From Burkholderiaceae bacterium (GTDB taxonomy: Bacteria > Pseudomonadota > Gammaproteobacteria > Burkholderiales > Burkholderiaceae_D): DNA of 64,000 bases. The stretch covers positions 1-64,000 of the forward strand of contig JAGTRJ010000005.1 in assembly GCA_018261755.1 (NCBI GenBank), given 5' to 3'. Below the pieces are notes generated by a model, which was not told where the DNA came from, ran no database searches, and saw only the letters and a program-made list of their open reading frames with translations. This document shows positions 45,688 to 55,103 of the stretch, piece after piece (within the stretch, counting starts at the first letter, position 1; each line of letters begins with the position of its first letter). The position numbers and the translations under genes were made by a program.

Positions 45688-48225
45688 ATGGAACCGATCG
45701 ACGCCGATTTCTGGAACCTGCCAGCCGCGCAACTCGATGCCCGGCTCGAATCAGGCATGAACGGGTTGAGCAGCCAGGAAGCCAGCCAGCGTCGTGAACG
45801 CTTCGGGCCAAACCTGCTGAAGGTGCAGCACGAGCGCGCGCTGTTGCTGCAATATCTCGCGCATTTCAAGAATCCGCTGGTGATGATCCTGCTCGCCGCC
45901 AGCGCCATCTCTGCCATGACAGGCGAAATCACCGGCTTTGCCATCATCTGGGCCATCGTGCTGATGAGCGTCACGCTCGATTTCGTGCAGGAACATCGCG
46001 CCAACCGCGCGGCCGAAAAACTCAAGCAGCAGGTCGCGGTCACGGCCACCGTGCTGCGCGACGGCCAGCCTCGCAGCATTCCAATGGCGGAACTCGTTCC
46101 CGGCGATGTGGTCCAACTGTCCGCTGGCGACCTGATGCCGGCCGATTGCCGCCTGCTCGAAGCCAAGGACTTTTTCGTCAACCAGGCACTGCTGACCGGC
46201 GAATCCTACCCGGTGGAGAAACGCGCTGCCGATCTGACCGCTCCCACCGAGGCGCTGGACGAAGCGAGCAACGCGGTATTCATGGGCACCTCGGTCATCA
46301 GCGGCATTGGCCGTGCGATGGTTTGCCGCACCGGCAGCGACACCGCCGTCGGCCGCATTGCCGGCGCGCTGGAAAAGAAAGCGCCGCCGACCGCATTCGA
46401 ACGCGGCACACACGATTTCGGCATGCTGATCATGCGGCTGACCGTACTTCTGGTGCTGTTCGTGTTTCTGGTGAACGCATTGCTGCACCGGCCATTCATG
46501 GAATCCTTCCTGTTCGCGATTGCGCTCGCGGTCGGACTGACGCCGGAACTGCTGCCGATGGTGATTACCGTCACGCTGTCGCGCGGCGCTATGCGAATGG
46601 CGAAGGCGCAAGTGATCGTCAAGCAACTGATGGCGATCCAGAACCTCGGCAGCATGGACGTGCTGTGCACCGACAAGACCGGCACGCTGACCGAAGCGCA
46701 CATCCGACTGGTGCGCCATCTGGATGCCGACGGTGACGACAGCGAATACGTATTGCAGCTTGCCTACCTCAACAGCCATTTTGAAAGCGGCATCAAAAGC
46801 CCGCTGGACGACGCGATTCTCGACCACGAATCGGTCAACATTGAAGGCTGGAACAAGATCGACGAAGTGCCGTTCGATTTCGAGCGCAGGCGCGTATCGG
46901 TGCTGCTGGAAAAGGACGGCCAGCGGCTGCTGGTGGTCAAAGGCGCGCCGGAAGACATCCTGCGGCTATCGACGCAGCACGCGCCGAACCCGGAACATAC
47001 GGCACAGCCGCTAGACGACGCCGCACGTGCGGCCATCGACACGCTCCATGATAGCCTCGGTAACGAAGGCTTCAAGGTACTAGGCATTGCCTGGAAAACG
47101 GTTCCGCCGGATCACGATCATGCGGTGGTGGACGATGAAACCGAACTGGTATTCGCCGGTTTCGCAGCCTTCCTCGATCCGCCGAAGGAAAGCGCCGGAA
47201 ATGCGTTCAAGGCGCTAGTCGCCAGCGGCGTGCTGGTCAAGATTCTGACCGGCGACGGCGAACTGGTCACGCGCCACATCTGCCAGCAGCTCGATATCCC
47301 GATCACCGGCGTCCTCAACGGCAGCGAAATCCAGCAGATGGACGACGTTGCCCTTGCCGTGCGCGTGCAGGAAGCGAACGTCATGTGCCGCGTCACCCCA
47401 GCGCAAAAGAACCGCATTATCCTGCTGCTGAAATCGCAGGGGCACACGGTCGGCTATCTCGGCGACGGCATCAACGACGCGCCGTCACTGCACTCGGCCG
47501 ATGTCGGCATCTCGGTCGATTCGGCGGTCGATGTGGCCAAGGAAGCGGCCAACATGATCCTGCTGCGGCAAGACCTCGGCGTACTGCATGCCGGCGTACT
47601 CGAAGGACGGCGCACGTTCGCCAACATCATGAAATACATCATGATGGGCACCAGTTCGAACTTCGGCAACATGTTCAGCATGGCCGGCGCCACGCTGTTC
47701 CTGCCATTCTTGCCAATGCTGCCGGTGCAGATTTTGCTGAACAACCTGCTGTATGACGTATCCGAACTGCCGATCCCGATGGATTCGGTCGACCGTGAAT
47801 CGCTCGCCCACCCACGCCACTGGGACACCGGCTTCATCCGCAATTTCATGCTCGCCATCGGCCCTATCAGCTCGATCTTCGATTTCCTCACGTTCTACAT
47901 CATGCTGAAGGTTTTCGACGCTGGCGAGTCGCTGTTCCAGACCGGCTGGTTTGTTGAATCGCTAGCGACACAGGTGCTGGTGATCTTCGTCATCCGCACG
48001 CGGGGCAATCCATTCAAAAGCCGCCCCAGCCGCGCCCTGATCGCCACCTCGCTCGCGGTCGTGATCGCCGCCGCCGTGTTGCCATTCACCCCGCTGGCCG
48101 CGCTGCTCGGCTTCACTGCCCCGCCGCCACAGTTTTACCTGCTATTGCTGGCAATGGTTCTGACCTACCTCGTCATCGTTCAAGGCATCAAACGCTGGTT
48201 CTACCGCCGTTTTGCGCACCGCTGA
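45688..48225 (+). CDS. mgtA: Magnesium-translocating P-type ATPase
   Basis: The 845-residue P-type ATPase has the phosphorylation motif CTDKTGTLTE (Asp329), the actuator motif LTGESYPVEK, VKGAPEDILR in the nucleotide domain and GYLGDGINDAPSLHSADVGISVDSAVDVAKEAA at the hinge. Ten hydrophobic segments and MGTSSNFGNMFSMAGA fit the MgtA/MgtB class that imports Mg2+. The start at 45688 has AAAGGG at good spacing; 45682 is also possible. A second Mg2+ route, corA, lies 7 kb downstream. Confidence 0.95.
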   Translation: MEPIDADFWNLPAAQLDARLESGMNGLSSQEASQRRERFGPNLLKVQHERALLLQYLAHFKNPLVMILLAASAISAMTGEITGFAIIWAIVLMSVTLDFVQEHRANRAAEKLKQQVAVTATVLRDGQPRSIPMAELVPGDVVQLSAGDLMPADCRLLEAKDFFVNQALLTGESYPVEKRAADLTAPTEALDEASNAVFMGTSVISGIGRAMVCRTGSDTAVGRIAGALEKKAPPTAFERGTHDFGMLIMRLTVLLVLFVFLVNALLHRPFMESFLFAIALAVGLTPELLPMVITVTLSRGAMRMAKAQVIVKQLMAIQNLGSMDVLCTDKTGTLTEAHIRLVRHLDADGDDSEYVLQLAYLNSHFESGIKSPLDDAILDHESVNIEGWNKIDEVPFDFERRRVSVLLEKDGQRLLVVKGAPEDILRLSTQHAPNPEHTAQPLDDAARAAIDTLHDSLGNEGFKVLGIAWKTVPPDHDHAVVDDETELVFAGFAAFLDPPKESAGNAFKALVASGVLVKILTGDGELVTRHICQQLDIPITGVLNGSEIQQMDDVALAVRVQEANVMCRVTPAQKNRIILLLKSQGHTVGYLGDGINDAPSLHSADVGISVDSAVDVAKEAANMILLRQDLGVLHAGVLEGRRTFANIMKYIMMGTSSNFGNMFSMAGATLFLPFLPMLPVQILLNNLLYDVSELPIPMDSVDRESLAHPRHWDTGFIRNFMLAIGPISSIFDFLTFYIMLKVFDAGESLFQTGWFVESLATQVLVIFVIRTRGNPFKSRPSRALIATSLAVVIAAAVLPFTPLAALLGFTAPPPQFYLLLLAMVLTYLVIVQGIKRWFYRRFAHR

Positions 48226-48762
48226 GGCCAAGCAAAATAGGCGCCGTTGAAATATTTCAGACACTCTTACACCAACAAGACATGAACACTTGATGTCTCC
48301 AGAATCCTTCATCACAAATTTGACTGAAACCTCTGATTCCGACTGGCAGCCAGTTTCCGGCGCTGACGTGATCGGGCTGGGCGAAAATCTGATTGAACGC
48401 TGGACGTTACATGAAGAATGAGCGTGCGCAGGAAATTCCGCTGGTGGGGGATCAGCGACCATGACTGGACGGAAATTTTCAACCGATGAGGACTTCTGTC
48501 GTCGGATGCGCGATCGGCAACACCTCCCACCTACTCGGTTTGCTGGACGCGCAGTTTGCGCTCTAGTGGCTGTGGCGTGAATCGCGCGCATCCGGTGTAT
48601 GAAGAGCAACACCAGAGCGACCTTGAACACCACCTTAACCAACGAACTGAAGCTGCCAACATTCTTCGCTTGCGAATCGAAAACGCTGGACAATATGACG
48701 CCATGTCGGATTAAATCATTGCTCGAATTCTAACCATTACACTATCCAACCAGGGAGCGACC
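48226..48762 (+). pseudogene. Intergenic region with probable coding remnants
   Basis: A 537-nt gap. A 42-codon frame (48292-48420) starts MSPESFITNLTETSDSDWQ and reads like real protein, but stops early. Further on, a plus-strand segment ending at the TAA at 48713 reads HPVYEEQHQSDLEHHLNQR and ends GQYDAMSD in another frame. A 183-codon minus-strand frame covers the region but has antisense-like composition. I read it as a decayed plus-strand gene of unknown family. Confidence 0.35.
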
Positions 48763-49191
48763 GTGAAACTCCGCCTGCTGTTTGCCGCCATACCATTCGT
48801 AGCCATCAGCACCCTCGCGCTGGCGGCCGAACCGTCGTGTCTGGAATACGAACCCGCCGAAGTGACTCTGACAGGCAAGCTCAAGCGCTACACCTTTCCC
48901 GGCCCGCCAAACTTCGAGAGCGTGGCCAAAGGCGACATGGCCGAAACCGGCTATTACCTGCAACTGAAGAAAGCGGTGTGCATGAACGGCAATCCGGATT
49001 CGGCCGACTCCTATCCGCAAAAGAATGTGGATTTCATACAGCTGTTTCTTTCGTCGCAGCAAATCAAGAAGCTCAAGCCCCGACTGGGCAAGGAAATCAG
49101 CCTGAAGGGCACGCTGTTTGCGCGCCACACAGGGCACCATCACGCGCCGCTGATTCTCAAGCTTGCCGAGCAGGCCGAAAAGAAACGCTGA
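48763..49191 (+). CDS. Exported DUF4431-like protein
   Basis: The 142-residue product starts MKLRLLFAAIPFVAISTLALAAEP, a Sec signal peptide. The mature part, SCLEYEPAEVTLTGKLKRYTFPGPPNFESVAKGD followed by YYLQLKKAVCM, matches the DUF4431 pattern (a small OB-like domain with two cysteines that may pair). It is probably periplasmic. Function unknown. CAGGGAGCGACC precedes the start. A long-form repeat follows its stop. Confidence 0.78.
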   Translation: MKLRLLFAAIPFVAISTLALAAEPSCLEYEPAEVTLTGKLKRYTFPGPPNFESVAKGDMAETGYYLQLKKAVCMNGNPDSADSYPQKNVDFIQLFLSSQQIKKLKPRLGKEISLKGTLFARHTGHHHAPLILKLAEQAEKKR

Positions 49192-49251
49192 ATTTATTCC
49201 ACATGGCTGGCGAATGCATGGTTTCATACTTGTTACCGCTTGCAATCAAAA

Positions 49252-49343
49252 AAAAAACAACTGACTGAAACACAACACCCAGTCAATAAGGCTAAAAAAT
49301 ATACTCCGCACAGTATTTTTTAACAGCCAGCAAAACCAAGGCC
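49252..49343 (+). repeat. Dispersed ATACTCC/AGTAT repeat, copy 8 (long form)
   Basis: Reads AACTGACTGAAA ... GTCAATAAGGCTAAAAAAT ATACTCC-gcac-AGTAT TTTTTAA, then AGCCAGCAAAA ... GGCC. It is nearly identical to the reverse complement of copy 3 across both flanks. It begins 60 nt after the DUF4431 gene. Confidence 0.8.
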
Positions 49344-49527
49344 AAACATCGCATTTTGGTCACATACACTGCAATTTTTCTCTAAAAATTGATTGATGCG
49401 CCCGAATTTCTATTCGTGCCAGCATCTTTTGGCCTTGTGCAAGCCGGCTTTCTGTTGCCGCCAAACCAGCTATGACATGTGTTCGCTCCTTTTGGCAAAA
49501 GTCATTGACTCCCCCACACATGCGCAT

Positions 49528-49546
49528 GATAATCATTCTCATTATC
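49528..49546. promoter_or_regulatory. Fur box
   Basis: GATAATCATTCTCATTATC matches the 19-bp Fur consensus GATAATGATAATCATTATC at most positions and is nearly palindromic. It lies 21 nt before the receptor ATG, so iron-replete Fur should block this operon. Confidence 0.88.
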
Positions 49547-49567
49547 AACAAAAATGGAGCAACATTC

Positions 49568-51820
49568 ATGGCTCGCCCTCAAGTCCGCACACTTTCGACA
49601 CAGAACGCTGATGCCTACCAACAGAAACATAAACCAACCACACTCGTTGCAGCCATGCAGCGCGTTTTCTTCGGATTAGCCTTTGGCTTAGCGGTTCTGC
49701 CCCAGGTTTCACAGGCGCAGTCGACCAATGCGGACACGAACTCTGATGAAGCCAGACTTCCCACAGTAAACGTTACCTCAAACAAAGTGCATCATCCTGC
49801 AGATCTTCCTCCCCCGTACGCAGGCGGACAGGTGGCAAAAGGGGCAAGGCTTGGTTTGCTCGGCAATCAGGATGTCATGGATATGCCGTTCAATGTCACC
49901 AGCTATACCAACGAAACCATCCAGAACCAGCAAGCAAGAACCATTGCTGATGTCGTGGCCAATGATCCCTCTGTACGAAACACCACATCAAGCGGCCACA
50001 TGTATGAAAATTTCCGTATCCGCGGTTTTGACGTGAATGCGTCTGAAATGGCCATCAATGGCATGTTCGGTGTCTCTCCCATCGGGCACGTTCCGCTTGA
50101 GTTCATCGAGCGTGTCGAGGTCCTCAAGGGGCCAAGCGCTCTTTTCAGCGGCATGCCGCCCGGCGGCGGCGTGGGCGGCGTGGTCAACCTTGTGCCCAAG
50201 CGGGCTGAAAATGACCCACTGACGCGCGTTTCCGTTGGCTTCCAGTCAGAAGGCCAAGCGGGGGCAACGATTGATCTCGGCCGTCGTTTTGGCGAGCACA
50301 AGGAGTGGGGCGTGCGCGTGAATAGCGCTCACAGTGATGGCGATACCGAACTGAATGGGCAATCCAAGAAACGCGAATTCCTGTCTGCGGCGCTAGATTA
50401 CCGCAGCCGCGATCTGACGGCATCCCTGGATGCCTACCATAGCAAGGAAGCCTTCAATGGCGGCACACCGGCGATGTACTGGTTCCAGGGCGGCATCCCG
50501 ATTCCAGCCGCGCGCGACCCGAAAACCAACCTATTTCCCGGAACGAATGGATCACTGGAAAGCAATGGCGTAGTTGCCCGCGCAGAATACGCATTCAACA
50601 AGAATCTGTCGGCTTTTGCTGGTGTCGGCGTAATGAACTTCGATTCTGCTGGCTTCATTAACGGTACCCATGCGCGCAATATTGCCGCCAATGGCAATTT
50701 CTCTGCAATTGTCAACAATACCCGTTCATATACCGACAGCGTTGCCGCAGAGGCCGGACTACGGTCCAAATTTGCCACCGACAACGTGCTACATGAAATG
50801 GTGCTGCATGCCTCAAATCTGGAACAGGAAAATGGTTCTGCCACCAACTTCGCCAGCTCGGTCACGTCCAACATTTACAAACCAGCAACTTCGCTCACCA
50901 TGCCAGCCACACCAGCCTATGCCCCCAAGACAAGCGAAACCACGCTGTCGAGCGTCGCGCTGGTGGACACGATGTCGATGCTGAATGACACCGTCCGCCT
51001 GACGCTCGGCCTGCGCAACCAGACGGTCAAGAGCAAGAATTTCAGCACCAGCGGCGCTGTGACCTCATCCTACGACAAGAGCGCAGTCACGCCCGCGGCG
51101 GCGGTGGTCGTCAAGCCATGGGGACCCAATCTCTCGCTATACGCCAATTATGTGCAAGGCCTGAGCCAGGGAAGCACGGTCACGGACACTGCAGCCACCA
51201 ATTATCAGCATGTGTTTGCCCCCTACAAGACCGAGCAAAAGGAAATCGGTGCCAAATGGAATGCCGGCACTTTCACGCATACCGCCAGCCTGTTTGAGAT
51301 TACCAAACCGAGCCTGGTTGCGCTCGGCAGCAGCGTCAACCCGACCTACTCGGATGAAGGCGAAAAGCGGGTTCGTGGCCTGGAATGGAATACCTTCGGT
51401 GAAATTTCGCGCGGAGTGCGAGTGCTGGGCGGCCTCACCTATGGCAAGGGAGAGCAAACACGGAGCGCCTACGGCAAATATGATGGCAAGGAAGCCATCG
51501 CGTCACCGCGCTGGCAGGGCAATCTTGGCGCGGAATGGGATACGCCCTGGATGGCAGGCCTGACCTTGAGCGGGCGCGTCAATGCCACCAGCAGCCAGTT
51601 CCTTGATGCGGCCAATGCCCAGCAAATTCCTTCCTGGACCACGGTCGATGTCGGCGCGCGTTACACCACGCGCGTGGATGGCAAGAAACTGATCTTGCGC
51701 CTGAGCGTCAATAACCTGTTTAACCGCCAGTACTGGTCTGGCAGCTTCAGCGACAACTACGCCATGGCCACATTGGGTGCGCCTCGCACGGTTACCGCCT
51801 CAGCCAGCATGGATTTCTAA
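49568..51820 (+). CDS. TonB-dependent siderophore receptor
   Basis: The 750-residue outer-membrane receptor has a signal region (AAMQRVFFGLAFGLAVLPQVSQAQ), a plug domain with NVTSYTNETIQNQQARTIADVVANDPSV and RIRGFDVNASEMAINGMFG, VLKGPSALFSGMPPGGGVGGVVNLVPKR, and a beta-barrel ending in aromatic Phe (SASMDF). This fits the FhuE/FpvA-like ferric-siderophore class. The ATG at 49568 is chosen because GGAGC precedes it and the Fur box lies just upstream; the frame runs open to 49472. It heads a five-gene iron operon. Confidence 0.94.
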   Translation: MARPQVRTLSTQNADAYQQKHKPTTLVAAMQRVFFGLAFGLAVLPQVSQAQSTNADTNSDEARLPTVNVTSNKVHHPADLPPPYAGGQVAKGARLGLLGNQDVMDMPFNVTSYTNETIQNQQARTIADVVANDPSVRNTTSSGHMYENFRIRGFDVNASEMAINGMFGVSPIGHVPLEFIERVEVLKGPSALFSGMPPGGGVGGVVNLVPKRAENDPLTRVSVGFQSEGQAGATIDLGRRFGEHKEWGVRVNSAHSDGDTELNGQSKKREFLSAALDYRSRDLTASLDAYHSKEAFNGGTPAMYWFQGGIPIPAARDPKTNLFPGTNGSLESNGVVARAEYAFNKNLSAFAGVGVMNFDSAGFINGTHARNIAANGNFSAIVNNTRSYTDSVAAEAGLRSKFATDNVLHEMVLHASNLEQENGSATNFASSVTSNIYKPATSLTMPATPAYAPKTSETTLSSVALVDTMSMLNDTVRLTLGLRNQTVKSKNFSTSGAVTSSYDKSAVTPAAAVVVKPWGPNLSLYANYVQGLSQGSTVTDTAATNYQHVFAPYKTEQKEIGAKWNAGTFTHTASLFEITKPSLVALGSSVNPTYSDEGEKRVRGLEWNTFGEISRGVRVLGGLTYGKGEQTRSAYGKYDGKEAIASPRWQGNLGAEWDTPWMAGLTLSGRVNATSSQFLDAANAQQIPSWTTVDVGARYTTRVDGKKLILRLSVNNLFNRQYWSGSFSDNYAMATLGAPRTVTASASMDF

Positions 51821-51826
51821 TCACGT

Positions 51827-52741
51827 ATGTTGCTGCTGAAAAACATGATGTATTGCTGTGTTCTGGCACTGGCGGCACTCGCGCTGCCGGTGCCGGCTAC
51901 GGCCGAAAGCAATCATTGGTCGGATGTGACGCTTCCGGCATCACGCCAAATCGACATCAGCGCCCCCCGAACTGGAAACTGCTACCGTATTTTCGTATCG
52001 GTACCATCTGCCCCGCCACCGGCTGAAGGTTATCCCGTGCTGTATGTGCTGGACGGGAATGCCGCTTTCCCAGTGGCGGCTTTTCTTGCTCGCAGTGCAG
52101 CCAGCCGCCGTAAAGTCACTGGCCTCCAGCCTCCACTGGTGGTCGGCATCGGCTACCAGGGGGACGCGGACTTTGATGTCAAGGCACGACAGCGGGATTA
52201 CACCATCGGCCAGCCCCAAGCTGGTGCCGCCCCCACCGAAGGCGGCGCGGATCGCTTTCTCGACTTTATCGAACAGGAACTCAAGCCAATGATTGCCGCC
52301 AGCTACCCCGTCAACAACCGGCGGCAGGCATTATTCGGCCACTCCTTCGGCGGCTTGCTGGTGCTGCATGCGCTGTTTACCAGACCCGGCAGTTATTCCA
52401 CCTTCCTGGCATCCAGTCCTTCCATCTGGTGGCACGACAAGCTGGTCTTGGCCGAATTGCCCAAGCTGACGAATAACGCTAGGCACGACCTGCCACGGGT
52501 TCAGATCAGCGTCGGCGCTCTCGAAGACCAGCCACGCAAAGGCAATTATCCGCCGCAGATGTTAGCCATGCTGGCCAAACGCCCCATGGTGACCGAAGCG
52601 CGCGCCCTGGCAGCACACTTGCAGCAAATGCCTGACTGGCACCACCGAGTGGCCTACTACGAACTGGAAGGGGAAGACCACGGGCCAGCGTGGCTACCAG
52701 CGATGACGCGCGGCATGCAATTTTTTCTGGAACAACCCTGA
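51827..52741 (+). CDS. Periplasmic siderophore esterase-like alpha/beta hydrolase (IroE/Fes type)
   Basis: The 304-residue product has a signal peptide (MMYCCVLALAALALPVPATA) and an esterase fold: YPVLYVLDGNAAFP, PPLVVGIGYQ, the nucleophile in LFGHSFGGLLVLHAL, and a late EGEDHGPAWLPA carrying the catalytic His. The pattern matches the IroE/BesA-type hydrolases that cleave siderophores. It starts 6 nt after the receptor stop, so it probably processes the ferri-siderophore taken up by that receptor. The siderophore is not identifiable. Confidence 0.85.
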   Translation: MLLLKNMMYCCVLALAALALPVPATAESNHWSDVTLPASRQIDISAPRTGNCYRIFVSVPSAPPPAEGYPVLYVLDGNAAFPVAAFLARSAASRRKVTGLQPPLVVGIGYQGDADFDVKARQRDYTIGQPQAGAAPTEGGADRFLDFIEQELKPMIAASYPVNNRRQALFGHSFGGLLVLHALFTRPGSYSTFLASSPSIWWHDKLVLAELPKLTNNARHDLPRVQISVGALEDQPRKGNYPPQMLAMLAKRPMVTEARALAAHLQQMPDWHHRVAYYELEGEDHGPAWLPAMTRGMQFFLEQP

Positions 52742-52775
52742 CCACCCAAACCATTGATTGCTACCGGAAAAAGCC

Positions 52776-53057
52776 ATGTCCAGCATTCACCTGTTTGCAT
52801 TTCTGGAACTTGCTGCCTTGCCAGCAGGTTGTTCCTGCCTCTATCTCGCTTCGCCCAATCAGCGCTGGCTGGCAAATGCGTTGCCTTACCGCGGCATCAG
52901 GCGATTCGGCGTTGTCTTGCTGGTTGCCAGTTTGCTGGCTCTCATCAAGAGAATGCAGCCGGCTGCTGCCATTTTCGTTTTCATTATCTCGGTGATGCTG
53001 CTGTTTATCCTGTTTTCCTATGTCGGCGCACTCATCTCGGCAAAGAGAGGGCGTTAG
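52776..53057 (+). CDS. DUF3325-like small membrane protein
   Basis: The 93-residue product has about three hydrophobic segments (FLELAALPAGCSCLYLAS; RFGVVLLVASLLALI; AAAIFVFIISVMLLFILFSYV). Its SPNQR motif after the first segment and its position between receptor/esterase and PepSY genes fit DUF3325, an iron-uptake-associated inner-membrane family. The ATG at 52776 is preferred over the upstream TTG at 52758. It abuts the next gene by 1 nt. Confidence 0.65.
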   Translation: MSSIHLFAFLELAALPAGCSCLYLASPNQRWLANALPYRGIRRFGVVLLVASLLALIKRMQPAAAIFVFIISVMLLFILFSYVGALISAKRGR

Positions 53058-53058
53058 C

Positions 53059-53349
53059 ATGAGACCTCCCAAACCACACCTGATCCAACGTGACTGGATA
53101 GCCAAGACATCGGCTGGCCTGCTGCTCGGCTTCACGCTTGGGCTGGGGTGCAGCGGTCTGTTTGCGCATTTGTGCGCGGACATGCCGCTCTCAATCAGGT
53201 CGCAGCTGGCGATGTGGATGGTGGCACCCGTCTGGCTGTGCACCCTGAGCGCCACATATCTTTTTGCCAGCGGCCTGCGTGCCTGGCTCTGGCTGGGATG
53301 CGCCAACTTGCTGCTCTTCGGTTTGCTTGGCCTAGCTCGCCTGTCCTGA
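53059..53349 (+). CDS. DUF3649-like iron-uptake-associated membrane protein
   Basis: The 96-residue product starts MRPPKPHLIQRDWIAKTSAGLLLGFTLGLGCSGLFA. It has three hydrophobic segments, LAMWMVAPVWLCTLSATYLFASGLRAWLWLG among them. The layout and the neighbours (DUF3325, PepSY, TonB receptor) fit DUF3649. Function is unknown but it likely works with the PepSY protein in the inner membrane, perhaps in iron release. It follows DUF3325 by 1 nt. Confidence 0.68.
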   Translation: MRPPKPHLIQRDWIAKTSAGLLLGFTLGLGCSGLFAHLCADMPLSIRSQLAMWMVAPVWLCTLSATYLFASGLRAWLWLGCANLLLFGLLGLARLS

Positions 53350-53397
53350 CAATGCAAGCATGAACAACAGCCCCTGTCATTCAAATTAAGCGCCATC

Positions 53398-55056
53398 ATG
53401 AAAGCAGACACCCTCCGCGTTTACAAATCGGTCCACACCTGGGCCGGCATCATCAGCGGCATGGCCTTGTTCATCGGCTTCTACGCTGGTGCGCTGACCA
53501 TTTTCAAGCAGCCTTTGACCCGCTGGGCAACCCCGCCCGCCATCCATCAAGCGGTGCCTTTGGAACAGGCGCAGCAGTTGATCGTCAAAACATTGCAGCA
53601 GCAACCGACAGTGGCCAAAGACTTCCAGATCCATCTGCGACAGGACGAACAGGTTCCGGCGCGCATGAGCTGGCGGGTGCCTGATCCGAATGCCGACGAT
53701 CATGACCAGTTTTCGACCAGGCACTATACCGCCAGACTGGATGCCAATGGCCTGGCAGCAATCGAGCAATCCCAGCCGGCGCCCGTGGCCGAATTCATTG
53801 ATGTGCTGCACCGCGTCGTTGGCTTGCCGGTGGACAATGACCCGGCTCGCTGGTTCATGGGTGCCGTCGCCATACTGTATTTTCTGGCGCTGGTGTCGGG
53901 TGTGATCCTGTTGCTGCCGTCGCTGGTCAGGGATTTCTTTGCCATGCGCGTGGGCAAAAACCTCAAGCGCATGTGGCTTGATGCGCATAATGTCGTCGGT
54001 ATCATCAGCTTGCCGTTTCACGTACTGATAGCGTTGACAGCCGTGGTTTTTGCCTTCCATGACGGTATTTACCTGCTGCAAAACCACCTACTACACGACG
54101 ACAAAATGGCGACTGCCTTCCGCGGGCCGCGCGCAAATGCGGGCGTACCGCTGGCGCGCGAACCAGCCAACATGCGCACGCCAGCCGAACTGGTCGCCTC
54201 AGTCCGCGCACTCTCCCCCACCTTTGAGCCATCCGCACTGCAATACCAGCACATCACCAGCCCCAGAGCGGTGGTGCGCATCTGGGGCAGCGACAGCACT
54301 GCTGTCATGCCTCGCGCACGCGGCGGCTTTGTCGCCGTTGACCCATATAGCGGCAAAGTGGTCAACAGCGATTACCTGCCCGGCAAACAAAACGCCCCCA
54401 GCCTGATTATCAGCAGCCTGTTTGCGCTACACATGGGTTCCTTTGGTGGCACACCAGTCAAATGGATGTATTTCCTGCTGGGCATGGCGGGCGCGTGGCT
54501 GTTTTACAGCGGCAACCTGCTGTGGATAGAAAGCCGCCGCCGCAAAGCTGCACGTGGAAGCCCTAACATACCTGTGCAGACGCTGTCTGCACGCATGATG
54601 GCGTCCGGCACAATCGGCGTTTGCCTGGGGTGCATATGCGGCATCTCGCTCATCATCACCGGCAGCAAGTGGCTACATGGTCATGTGGGGAATTTGTATG
54701 AATGGCTGCGCATTCTTTACTACGCAACTTTTTTTGGATGCATTATCTGGGCGTTCTGGCGCGGGGTGGCACGGGCCGCAGTACACCTGCTTTGGCTGGC
54801 AACACTACTCACTCTGGCCATTCCGCTCACCAGCTTGCTGGCCTGGCTTTTCCCAGCAACCGGCTTATGGGTCAACCCCTCTGCCGCGGCTCTGGGCGTT
54901 GACGCAACCGCTTTCGCTGGCGCACTGGGATTTGCCTGGATGGCAAGGGCAACGTCACATCGAATCTGGCGCAATGAGGAACGTGATAGCGTCTGGTCTG
55001 GCTATGCGCCAACACGTCAAATTGCCATTTCTGGCAAGCAGACTCATGACGGTTAA
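53398..55056 (+). CDS. PepSY-associated membrane protein (FpvG/PiuB-like ferric-siderophore reductase)
   Basis: The 552-residue inner-membrane protein starts MKADTLRVYKSVHTWAGIISGMALFIGFYAGALTIF, the standard PepSY_TM opening with the heme-ligand-like HTW. It has four main transmembrane segments, the middle ones including AHNVVGIISLPFHVLIALTAVVFAFHDG and LHMGSFGGTPVKWMYFLLGMAGAWLFYSGNLLW. FpvG of Pseudomonas, of this family, reduces ferri-pyoverdine in the periplasm. It ends the Fur-box operon receptor-esterase-DUF3325-DUF3649-PepSY. Confidence 0.88.
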   Translation: MKADTLRVYKSVHTWAGIISGMALFIGFYAGALTIFKQPLTRWATPPAIHQAVPLEQAQQLIVKTLQQQPTVAKDFQIHLRQDEQVPARMSWRVPDPNADDHDQFSTRHYTARLDANGLAAIEQSQPAPVAEFIDVLHRVVGLPVDNDPARWFMGAVAILYFLALVSGVILLLPSLVRDFFAMRVGKNLKRMWLDAHNVVGIISLPFHVLIALTAVVFAFHDGIYLLQNHLLHDDKMATAFRGPRANAGVPLAREPANMRTPAELVASVRALSPTFEPSALQYQHITSPRAVVRIWGSDSTAVMPRARGGFVAVDPYSGKVVNSDYLPGKQNAPSLIISSLFALHMGSFGGTPVKWMYFLLGMAGAWLFYSGNLLWIESRRRKAARGSPNIPVQTLSARMMASGTIGVCLGCICGISLIITGSKWLHGHVGNLYEWLRILYYATFFGCIIWAFWRGVARAAVHLLWLATLLTLAIPLTSLLAWLFPATGLWVNPSAAALGVDATAFAGALGFAWMARATSHRIWRNEERDSVWSGYAPTRQIAISGKQTHDG

Positions 55057-55103
55057 TGGAGATTGAGCAGCAACGCGTTCAAGAATCCGGTGCTGCGGCC
55101 AAC

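Larger units (their letters stand above)
49192..49567. other. Intergenic region upstream of the siderophore operon
   Basis: A 376-nt gap holding repeat copy 8 (49252-49343) and, nearer the receptor gene, a Fur box (49528-49546). No additional coding sequence is supported. Confidence 0.6.

Noticed and set aside
48142-48693. A 183-codon minus-strand frame after mgtA
   Set aside because: It overlaps the end of mgtA and has antisense-like composition over protein-like plus-strand segments.
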